From Chitinimonas arctica (lineage in GTDB: Bacteria; Pseudomonadota; Gammaproteobacteria; Burkholderiales; Chitinimonadaceae): a stretch of DNA of 64,000 nucleotides. The notes under the pieces are model-generated. The model was given only the letters and a program-made list of their open reading frames with translations, was not told where the DNA came from and ran no database searches. The position numbers and the translations under genes are program-made. The stretch covers positions 1,922,001 to 1,986,000 of the forward strand of contig NZ_CP041730.1 of NCBI RefSeq assembly GCF_007431345.1, in the 5' to 3' direction. This document shows positions 17,093 to 23,962 of this stretch, one piece after another (position 1 is the stretch's first letter; every line of letters begins with the position of its first letter).

Positions 17093-17935
17093 TCACACTT
17101 TGGGGATAAGCAGGGCGCGGGCGCCCTCGGTAAGCATTAGATCGGCGACTTGGCGGCCCAGGCCGACGGCGGCGGCACGGCTGCCGTTCGATTCGGCCCG
17201 CAGCATCTCGCTGCCGTCCGGACGGGCGACAAAGCCGCGCATGCGCAGAAAATATTCGTCGAGCACTTCGGCAAAGCCGCCCAGCGGCGTCTCGCACGAA
17301 GCATCCAGGCGCAAGCTCATGGCCCGCTCGGCTGCCACGCAATCGGCTGTTTCGGCATGATTGAGTGGCGCAAGGAGCACGGCGAGTTCAGGACGGTCGG
17401 CCGGTATCACCAATCCTAGCGCGCCCTGCCCTGGCGCCGGCAAGCATTCGTCCGTGCTCAGGCAGGTACGGATACGTTCAGCCAGGCCCAAGCCTTTCAA
17501 GCTGGCGGCCGCCAGGATGATGGCATCGTATTGGCCGTCGTCCAGCTCGGCCAGGTGGGTGTGTACATCTCCGAGCAGCGGTGCGACCCGCAGATGTGGA
17601 AAGGCCGCACGGATCTGCGCTTCACAGCGCGGGTCGGAAATGCCGACTACGGCTGCCGGCGGCAAGTCGGCCAGCGTGGCGTGGCGGTTCGAAACAAAGG
17701 CATCGCGCGGATCTTCGCGCTCGGTGACCACGGCAAGGACGAACCCGTCCGGCAGGCGCATCGGCATATCCGTCATGGCATGCACCGCCACATCGGCACT
17801 GCCGCCACTCACGTCGAGAAGGTCGATTCGCAGACCAGGATAGCGGGCTTGCAGCCTCGCTGCGATATGGCGGGCCTGCCATGAGGCGAGGGCGAATTCT
17901 TGCGTGGCGATGACGAGGCGATCGGGAAGGGACAC
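17093..17935 (-). CDS. hemC: Divergent hydroxymethylbilane synthase (HemC) homologue lacking key residues
   Basis: 280 aa from a GTG, against about 310 for normal HemC. Family landmarks remain: REDPRDAFVSNR (73-84), YDAIILAAASLKGLGL (136-151) and GQGALG (169-174). The catalytic Asp (Asp56, E. coli D84) and the dipyrromethane-cofactor Cys (Cys214, E. coli C242) are kept. About 29 residues are missing between residues 40 and 47, including the usual GGKGLFVKEL loop. E. coli R11, S13 and K83 correspond to Gln12, Phe14 and Thr55. SLRR has become DPRC (101-104), and R149 and R155 have become Leu121 and His127. The frame is intact, so this is not a simple frameshift. Activity as porphobilinogen deaminase is doubtful. 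Confidence 0.8.
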   Translation of the reverse strand: MSLPDRLVIATQEFALASWQARHIAARLQARYPGLRIDLLDVSGGSADVAVHAMTDMPMRLPDGFVLAVVTEREDPRDAFVSNRHATLADLPPAAVVGISDPRCEAQIRAAFPHLRVAPLLGDVHTHLAELDDGQYDAIILAAASLKGLGLAERIRTCLSTDECLPAPGQGALGLVIPADRPELAVLLAPLNHAETADCVAAERAMSLRLDASCETPLGGFAEVLDEYFLRMRGFVARPDGSEMLRAESNGSRAAAVGLGRQVADLMLTEGARALLIPKV

Positions 17936-18010
17936 AGCTGGATGGTCTCGCGGGGTGAGTTTGCGGGAATTCTAGCACGCAGGCCGCGTCCGGCAGTCCG
18001 GCCGACCTGC

Positions 18011-19342
18011 TTAACGCGCCATGCCGCCGACCTGCTGGGCAAGATAGGTGGCGTAGTTGTCGGTCATGCCGCCGATAAAATCCAATACGCGCATATAGCT
18101 CTCGTACAAGGGCCGCTCGTGATTGGGTGCGTTGTACTCCATCAAGTCGAGAATACGCTTGTTGCGAAAACTCAGCTTCTCCTCGGTCCGCAGTTGATAC
18201 GCCGCGCCACAGAATGCTTCCAGCAGGATATCGAGACAGGTGAAGGAACCCACTTCGATCTCCACCTTGCGGCGATTGTTGAAAATACGCTCGCGCGCCA
18301 GCTGCTTGGCGTCGCGAATGCCGTGCCGGACAAAATCGGGGCAGGCGGCGATCAGGTCGCCCTGGTATTCGCCCGCCAGCAAGGTGTCGTGGTGGCGCAT
18401 AAAGGCCGCCGCCACTTCGCGCACACAGCGGTCCACCGCCTTGGAGCGCAGCAGCGACATCTTGCGCCGCACGCTGGGCGCACCGGCGACCTCCAGGGCC
18501 AGCAGGTCGTCGTCTATGCCGGCCAGTCGAATCAGCATGGGGGCAATGGTTTCGAACGGCAGCATGCCGATTTCCACACCGTCTTCCAGATCGAGGATGG
18601 CGTAACAGATATCGTCCGCCGCCTCCATCAGGTAGGACAAGGGGTGGCGGCACCAGCTGCCCTCAGGCTTGGCGATCAGGCCCAGCTCGTTCGCAACCTC
18701 GTCCAACAACTTTTTTTCGGCTTGGTAGCAGCTGAATTTTTCCTTGAAGCCGGCGTGCTCACTGGTCCACGGATATTTCAGGGTGGCGCCCAGGGTGGCG
18801 AAAGTCAGCCGCATACCGCCGTCGAAGCGATGGTTTTCCAGCTGGGTGACCACGCGAAAACCCTGTGCATTGCCTTCGAAGGTCTGCACATCGCGCCGCT
18901 CGCTGGCGCTGAGATTCTGCAATAGATAGGCATGCGAGGAACGGCGGAACCAGTCGCGAATGGCGTATTCACCGGCATGGCCGAAGGGTGGGTTGCCGAT
19001 GTCGTGGGCCAGGCAGGCGGCCTGCACGATGGCGCCTATATCATAGGGAATGATATAGGCCGGCAGTTGCCCGGCCAGCGCCTGGCCGACCATGATGCCC
19101 AGCGAGCGCCCCACGCAGCCCACCTCGATGGAATGGGTCAACCGCGTATGCACGTGGTCGTTCTCGGTCATCGGGTGCACCTGGGTCTTGCGCCCCAGCC
19201 GGCGGAACGGCGAGGAGAAGGCGATGCGGTCGTGGTCCTTATGGAAATCGGAACGTCCGATCAATGGCCCGGTTTCCGGCGGACGGCGCGGCGCGCGCAG
19301 GCGGTCGGCGGAAAGCAGTTGCGTCCAGTTCATTTGCGGCAT
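18011..19342 (-). CDS. dgt: Deoxyguanosinetriphosphate triphosphohydrolase
   Basis: 443 aa HD-domain enzyme that splits dNTPs, classically dGTP, into the nucleoside and tripolyphosphate. The metal-binding HD residues lie in HTRLTHSIEV (about 65-74) and AHDIGNPPFGHAGE (about 111-124). DRIAFSSPFRRLGRKTQV upstream is the family hallmark. It lies 75 bases before hemC on the same strand, after mtgA. The ATG at 19342 and one at 19333 are both possible starts. Confidence 0.94.
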   Translation of the reverse strand: MPQMNWTQLLSADRLRAPRRPPETGPLIGRSDFHKDHDRIAFSSPFRRLGRKTQVHPMTENDHVHTRLTHSIEVGCVGRSLGIMVGQALAGQLPAYIIPYDIGAIVQAACLAHDIGNPPFGHAGEYAIRDWFRRSSHAYLLQNLSASERRDVQTFEGNAQGFRVVTQLENHRFDGGMRLTFATLGATLKYPWTSEHAGFKEKFSCYQAEKKLLDEVANELGLIAKPEGSWCRHPLSYLMEAADDICYAILDLEDGVEIGMLPFETIAPMLIRLAGIDDDLLALEVAGAPSVRRKMSLLRSKAVDRCVREVAAAFMRHHDTLLAGEYQGDLIAACPDFVRHGIRDAKQLARERIFNNRRKVEIEVGSFTCLDILLEAFCGAAYQLRTEEKLSFRNKRILDLMEYNAPNHERPLYESYMRVLDFIGGMTDNYATYLAQQVGGMAR

Positions 19343-19399
19343 GGCAAAACCCTATGCAATCGGTAGGCATCGAAACGGCATGCTACGGCGTAGTCAAAC

Positions 19400-20092
19400 T
19401 CAAGGAATATCGGCGTAAGTCATACGCCGCTGGATAATGGCGGCCTTACGCAACAAGCCACGGGCATTGCGATTCTTGTCGTAAAAGCGCGGCCGCGGCA
19501 CCATGGCCGCCAACTTGGCGGATTGTCCGGTCCCCAGCGCGGCCGCGCTGGTTTGATAGTAATGGCGGGCAGCGGCCTCGGCGCCGAACACGCCGTTGCC
19601 CCACTCGATCACATTCAGGTAGATCTCGAAAATACGCCGCTTATCCAGTATCGCCTCCAGCATCAGGGTGATGGCGGCTTCCTGGATTTTGCGCAGGTAA
19701 CTGCGCTTGCCGTTGAGAAACAGGTTTTTCGCCAACTGCTGGCTGATGGTGGAACCGCCGGCCGAGATACGGCCTTTTTTCTGGTTCTTCTCCCAGGCGG
19801 TTTGTATGCCTTCCCAGTCGAAGCCTTCGTGATCAAGAAACTTGGCATCTTCGCCGGCCACCAGCGCCCGCTTCAGATGGGGCGATATCTTGGCGTAGGG
19901 CACCCATTCGTGCTGCAGGCGCGCGTCCGGGTCACTGTCCTGCAGCGCACTCAGCTGCTGGTCCATAAAGGCTGTCGCGGACGGATTGTGGTCGCGCCAC
20001 CAGATCACATGGCCAAGTATCCACAGCTGGTAGAGCAGGACCAACAGAATCAGTGCCAACAGGAGTCGGCCAAGTAGGCGAAGGAGGGTCAT
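19400..20092 (-). CDS. mtgA: Monofunctional peptidoglycan glycosyltransferase
   Basis: 230 aa from the ATG at 20092; a longer frame exists upstream but has no family similarity. One N-terminal membrane helix (about 7-28) precedes a GT51 domain with the catalytic Glu in VAGEDAKFLDHEG and the motifs RISAGGSTISQQLAKNLFL and EIYLNVIEWG. It polymerises lipid II into glycan strands at the outer face of the inner membrane. No Shine-Dalgarno is visible; a perfect TATAAT lies 7 bases upstream of the ATG (20100-20105), which would suit a leaderless transcript. The ZAS gene ends 58 bases upstream. Confidence 0.93.
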   Translation of the reverse strand: MTLLRLLGRLLLALILLVLLYQLWILGHVIWWRDHNPSATAFMDQQLSALQDSDPDARLQHEWVPYAKISPHLKRALVAGEDAKFLDHEGFDWEGIQTAWEKNQKKGRISAGGSTISQQLAKNLFLNGKRSYLRKIQEAAITLMLEAILDKRRIFEIYLNVIEWGNGVFGAEAAARHYYQTSAAALGTGQSAKLAAMVPRPRFYDKNRNARGLLRKAAIIQRRMTYADIP

Positions 20093-20150
20093 GGCGGCGA
20101 TTATATCGACACTGCGGGCCATGCCCGTGTCGGCTCGCACCGACACTTTA

Positions 20151-20321
20151 CTAGTGGTCTTTTTTGTCTCGGGCAACCTTGCGCAGAAAGCCCAGTTGCC
20201 GCGAGAAGTCGCTGCAGTAGTGGCAAACAAGCAGATGCCACCGCAGGCCCAGGCGTTCGCGCCAGTTCAGCGGACGATCCATACCGGCGGAGACGAGATG
20301 CGTTGCCTCTTTACACTTCAT
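20151..20321 (-). CDS. Zinc-binding anti-sigma factor (ZAS, MseR-like), 56 aa
   Basis: 56 aa, ATG at 20321, TAG at 20151. It contains the ZAS signature H-x3-C-x2-C (His29, Cys33, Cys36) plus an N-terminal Cys3, the set used by RsrA/ChrR-type redox-sensing anti-sigma factors. It begins 21 bases after the stop of the sigma-factor gene. The size, the start MKCKEA and the position match the Neisseria sigma-E partner MseR as I remember it. I expect it to hold the sigma factor inactive until oxidation displaces zinc. It is easy to miss because it is so short. Confidence 0.82.
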   Translation of the reverse strand: MKCKEATHLVSAGMDRPLNWRERLGLRWHLLVCHYCSDFSRQLGFLRKVARDKKDH

Positions 20322-20342
20322 TTGTCGCACTCTGTGGAAGCA

Positions 20343-20906
20343 TTATCGGCCAAACCAGTTCTTTTCCAGGCATACGCGCAAGCTCATGCGGGCGCGATAT
20401 AGCAGGACTGAGCAGTTGGTCGCGGTGATATCGAGGTTCTGACAGATTTCGTCGATTTCATAGGACATGGATTCGCGCATGGCGAAAACCAGCGCGGTAC
20501 GCTTAGGCATGCGGGCGGCGCATTCCTCATAGACCCGCCAGAAATCGCGTTGCTCCAAGGCGGCATCCGGATGAGTCCAGGTGCGCGGTCCGTCGCTGCC
20601 CCAGTGGCCGGTCTTATCGAAAAGGCCGTCGAAATCGGCCAATTCACCCTCGTCCCCCAGACGCTCGTCCAGTTGAAAGGGGTCGCGGCACAGCTTGCGC
20701 TGCGCATCGATCAACTTGTGCTTGAGTATGCCGGTGAGCCAGGTCTTGACACTGGATTGGGCGGCGAAGCCCTGTTTGGCCTGCAGGGCGGCCAGCAGCG
20801 TATCTTGCACGGCTTCCTCGGCAACGGCTTCATCGCGTAGGCGAAAAAGCGCATAACGAAGCAGGTAGTCGCGATACTCGGCCAATTGCGAGTCGGTGAT
20901 GGTCAA
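20343..20906 (-). CDS. ECF-type sigma factor of the zinc anti-sigma pair
   Basis: 187 aa from a TTG that overlaps the upstream GGDEF stop (TTGA). Region 2 (about 10-80) includes EEAVQDTLLAAL and KTWLTGILKHKLIDAQRK. An acidic Asp/Gly-rich linker (about 82-112) precedes region 4 (about 125-180), with ECAARMPKRTALVFAMRE and NLDITATNCSVLLYRARMSL. The long linker and the RMPKRTALVFAMRE wording fit the Neisseria sigma-E-like family paired with a ZAS protein, consistent with the next gene. The target promoters are unknown; methionine sulfoxide reductase genes are the known targets in Neisseria. Confidence 0.88.
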   Translation of the reverse strand: MTITDSQLAEYRDYLLRYALFRLRDEAVAEEAVQDTLLAALQAKQGFAAQSSVKTWLTGILKHKLIDAQRKLCRDPFQLDERLGDEGELADFDGLFDKTGHWGSDGPRTWTHPDAALEQRDFWRVYEECAARMPKRTALVFAMRESMSYEIDEICQNLDITATNCSVLLYRARMSLRVCLEKNWFGR

Positions 20907-21568
20907 GGGTTGTCGGCTTCGATACGGTTACGTCCACTGACCCAGGCACGGCCCAAGGCCTTGTCGGCAGCGCCCAGCAGACTGGAAAAATCGACATGGC
21001 TGTCGTGTAGCTCGGCCGCGCCAATACTGACGGTAAACGTGACCAAGACCCCATTTTCCAGGGTTAGCGGCGCATTTTCAACCGCTTCGCGAATGCGTTC
21101 GGCCGCTTCGAGCGCACGGGCGCGGGGCGTTTCCAGCAAAAGGGCGGCGAACTCGGCTTCCTCCAGCCGCGCCGGCAGATCGCCCAGCCGCAGCGTGATG
21201 TCCAGCAAGCGGGCAAGACGCAGCAGTACCGCGTCACCTACCTCGTGTCCCAGCTGTTCCCGCAATAGCCGGGAATCGTCGAGGCCGATCTTCAACACGG
21301 ACAGCGGCCGTTTGTGCCGCCTGGCCAATTCAAACGCCTCGTGCCCGCGTGCCAGGCAATGCGCCTTATCCGCCAGGCCGGTCAGCAAATCGCTGCCATG
21401 GCCAGGCGGGGCATCGCGGATCGCACCGGCGGAACGGGGCAGGGAAAGATCGTCATGATGCAGGGCAAGCCGATGCCTGTACTCGAACAGTGCGCGCGAC
21501 TGCCGGTGGTTTTGCCACAACAGGAACAGCAGTCCAATAGCGAAGGGCAGCAGCAGATAGTCAGACAT
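20903..21568 (-). CDS. Degenerate GGDEF-domain membrane protein
   Basis: 221 aa from the ATG at 21568. One membrane helix (about 3-18) is followed by a GGDEF-type domain. The opening DLLTGLADKA (60-69), the Gly/Asp helix GHEVGDAVLLRLARLL and the closing SIGAAEL are recognisable. The catalytic signature is replaced by LEEAEF (135-140), so diguanylate cyclase activity is unlikely; it may bind nucleotide or act as a protein partner. It overlaps the sigma-factor start by 4 bases, putting GGDEF, sigma and zinc anti-sigma in one transcript. An in-frame upstream ATG at 21634 is possible but gives no similarity. Confidence 0.8.
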   Translation of the reverse strand: MSDYLLLPFAIGLLFLLWQNHRQSRALFEYRHRLALHHDDLSLPRSAGAIRDAPPGHGSDLLTGLADKAHCLARGHEAFELARRHKRPLSVLKIGLDDSRLLREQLGHEVGDAVLLRLARLLDITLRLGDLPARLEEAEFAALLLETPRARALEAAERIREAVENAPLTLENGVLVTFTVSIGAAELHDSHVDFSSLLGAADKALGRAWVSGRNRIEADNP

Positions 21569-21755
21569 GGGAAACGTGGTAGTGGATTCGGTCCGGCAGA
21601 CACTTGTATCGTAGTGCGCCTTGGAGCGGATCACTAGGAAGCGCTGAACAAGTTAGCCGAAGCCAAGGACGCGGCCGCCTGTCGGTTTAGCCGCATTGCC
21701 TTGCTTGAGTGGACATGCCGTCTAAAGGTTCCCCCAAGCCGTGCTTATTCACGCC

Positions 21756-22706
21756 TCAGCCCGTCAACCAGCCAGCCGCTTCGGTGCGCGCTTGATGGCA
21801 CGTCAAAATGCGTTGGAAAACAGCCGGGTCCTTGCGCCAAGTCAGCTCCCCCGCTTGCGGCTTGTGCCAATCCCACAGGCGCGACACCCAGAACCGCAGC
21901 GCGGCGGCGCGCAGCATCAACGACCAGGCTTGCCGCTCGGCGGCATTCAATGCGCGTACCGATTGGTAACCGGCGCACAAGGCAGCGGCGCGTTCATCAT
22001 CGATCTCGCCGTCGTCGCGGGCACACCAGTCGTTCAAGGTAACGGCCAGGTCGTAGATCAATACATCGTTGCAGGCGTAGTAGAAGTCGATGAAGCCGCC
22101 TATGCGTTCGCCTTGCATCAGGACGTTGTCGCGGAATAGATCGGCATGCACCACCCCGCTGGGCAGCTGGGTAAAGCGGTGGCGGGCCTGCTGTGCCACT
22201 TCCGCCCGCAGTTGCCGGCCATCCGCTTCGGGCATGAAAGCATAGAGCTCGGCGGCCGTTGCGCTCCACCAGGCCGGACCGCGAGGATTGGCCATATGGC
22301 CGGCATAACTGGCGCCGGCGCCATGCAAGCGGGCCAGCATCGCGCCCATGGCACGGCATTGGGCCGGGTTGGGCGACTCCACCGGCTCGCCCTGCAGCCA
22401 GCTCACCAGCACCGTGGGTTTGCCGGCCAGGCGGTCGATATAGGCGTCGCGCAGATTGGCGATCGGCGCGGCGCAGGCAATGCCATGATGGGCCAGATGC
22501 GCCATCAAGTTGACATAATAAGGTAGCTCATGTGCCTGCAAGGTTTCGAACAGGGTCAGTACGTATTTCCCCTGCGTGGTCGTCAGCGCGTAGTTGGTAT
22601 TGGTGATGCCGGCGGCGATACCCTTGAGCTCGACCAGCTCGCCAATCGAGTAGCCTTTTAGCCAGACGGCCAGCTCGGCCGGTGTAACGGTGGTAAAAAC
22701 GGACAT
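21756..22706 (-). CDS. thrB: Homoserine kinase (aminoglycoside-phosphotransferase fold)
   Basis: 316 aa from the ATG at 22706. The start MSVFTTVTPAEL and GIAAGITNTNYALTT belong to the Pseudomonas/Neisseria-type ThrB, not the GHMP type. The catalytic loop VVHADLFRDNV (H-x-D-x4-N) and the metal-binding FIDFYYACND are present. It phosphorylates homoserine on the way to threonine. It is followed by 187 non-coding bases that should contain the promoter of the GGDEF-sigma operon. The DUF2782 gene upstream is a frequent neighbour of thrB and polA in betaproteobacteria. Confidence 0.93.
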   Translation of the reverse strand: MSVFTTVTPAELAVWLKGYSIGELVELKGIAAGITNTNYALTTTQGKYVLTLFETLQAHELPYYVNLMAHLAHHGIACAAPIANLRDAYIDRLAGKPTVLVSWLQGEPVESPNPAQCRAMGAMLARLHGAGASYAGHMANPRGPAWWSATAAELYAFMPEADGRQLRAEVAQQARHRFTQLPSGVVHADLFRDNVLMQGERIGGFIDFYYACNDVLIYDLAVTLNDWCARDDGEIDDERAAALCAGYQSVRALNAAERQAWSLMLRAAALRFWVSRLWDWHKPQAGELTWRKDPAVFQRILTCHQARTEAAGWLTG

Positions 22707-22808
22707 GGATTTAACAGCCAGACACGAGACGTGGCGCACCGTAAGGGCGTGCCACCGGTTGAAGGTTGGCGAGCGCGGACGCCGACGACGGCTCCGCGCC
22801 GGCACTGA

Positions 22809-23134
22809 CTAGAAGCGCTTGATCACCCACATGGGCGGGCGCAGCACCGGCTGGCCGTCGCGGCGCACCATCTTGCCGGTGCCGTCATCATCGCTCAGAT
22901 AATATTCCGGCCCCACCCGTGGCGTGACCTTGATCATATACAGCCGCCCGCCGACCCGGTACTCGGTCACCGTTGCGTCGTCTTTTTGCACGATGGTGAC
23001 CTCCGGTTCCATACCGGGGTCGTCGGCGGTGGCAGCCGGCAGGGGGGCGGCGGCGGTGGATTGGCCGGCTTGGGGTCTGCCGCCATGGCCGGCAGGGCAA
23101 TGGCCAGGCTGATCAGGAACATCCATTTACGCAT
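22809..23134 (-). pseudogene. DUF2782 secreted protein, split by a one-base frameshift
   Basis: Two frames together make one DUF2782 protein of about 108 aa. From the ATG at 23134 (GGAGA 6 bases upstream) the sequence reads a clean signal peptide, MRKWMFLISLAIALPAMAAD, then PKPANPPPPPP, and stops early near 22970. The remaining domain (MEPEVTIVQKDD to the C-terminal PPMWVIKRF) continues in the neighbouring frame to 22809. The switch falls at a run of six C (minus strand, about 23042-23047): seven C would restore one open frame. This is either a sequencing error or a real slippage mutation. The function of DUF2782 is unknown. Confidence 0.82.
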
Positions 23135-23174
23135 AGTGATTCTCCACGCCCGGCAACCGGCTGGGCGACAGCGA

Positions 23175-23909
23175 TTAGAGGCTGAGCTGCATTTCCCGTT
23201 CGGCAGGGCTCAGGCCGAAGCCGCGGGTTTCATAGAAGGCAAAGATAGCATCCACCACCGCGCGCGGATCGTCGATGACCTGGATCAGATTCATATCGTC
23301 GGGATTGATCATGCGCTCGGACAACAGCGTGCCGCGGAACCAGTCCAGCAACCCGCTCCAAAATGCGCTGCCGACCAGGATAATCGGGATCTTGCGGCTT
23401 TTGCCGGTCTGGATCAGGGTCAGCGCCTCGCTTACTTCGTCCAGGGTGCCGAAACCGCCAGGCATCACCACATAGGCGGTGGCGTTCTTGACGAACATCA
23501 CCTTGCGGGCGAAGAAATGCCGAAAGCTCTGGCTGACATCCTGGTAGGGATTGCCGTGCTGCTCGTGTTCCAGTTGGATATTGAGGCCGACCGAAGGCGA
23601 TTTGCCGTGGAAAGCGCCTTTGTTGGCGGCTTCCATGATGCCGGGTCCGCCGCCGGAGATCACGCTGAAGCCGGCATCGCTAAGCAAGCGGCCGATTTCT
23701 TCGGTTAGCTGATAATAGGGATGGTCGCGCGAGGTCCGGGCCGAACCGAAAATCGACACGGCGGGTTGAATCGCTTGCAGCCGTTCGGTCGCTTCGACGA
23801 ATTCGGACATAATCTCGAACACTCGCCACGCTTCCCGCGAACGGTAGGCCTGAGTGGCCGCAATGGTGGCGGGGTCGGAGTCGCTCGGCAATTTACTGTG
23901 GGCACTCAT
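23175..23909 (-). CDS. LOG-family (TIGR00730) Rossmann-fold nucleotide hydrolase
   Basis: 244 aa from the ATG at 23909 (AAAGAGA upstream). The two signature motifs are present: ISGGGPGIMEAANKGA and PGGFGTLDE. The family includes cytokinin-activating LOG enzymes and bacterial nucleotide 5'-monophosphate nucleosidases, which cut the N-glycosidic bond of nucleoside monophosphates. A 60-residue N-terminal extension is typical of the longer proteobacterial members. It is divergent from polA with 53 bases between start codons, so the two promoters are back to back. Confidence 0.9.
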   Translation of the reverse strand: MSAHSKLPSDSDPATIAATQAYRSREAWRVFEIMSEFVEATERLQAIQPAVSIFGSARTSRDHPYYQLTEEIGRLLSDAGFSVISGGGPGIMEAANKGAFHGKSPSVGLNIQLEHEQHGNPYQDVSQSFRHFFARKVMFVKNATAYVVMPGGFGTLDEVSEALTLIQTGKSRKIPIILVGSAFWSGLLDWFRGTLLSERMINPDDMNLIQVIDDPRAVVDAIFAFYETRGFGLSPAEREMQLSL

Positions 23910-23962
23910 GTTTATCTCTTTATTTTTGACAGGGAGCACGCGCTCCCCAAGATGGATGGCAC

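Noticed and set aside
17093..17935. hemC reduced by a frameshift
   Set aside because: The reading frame is continuous and similar to HemC on both sides of the gap, so the loss is an in-frame deletion plus substitutions.
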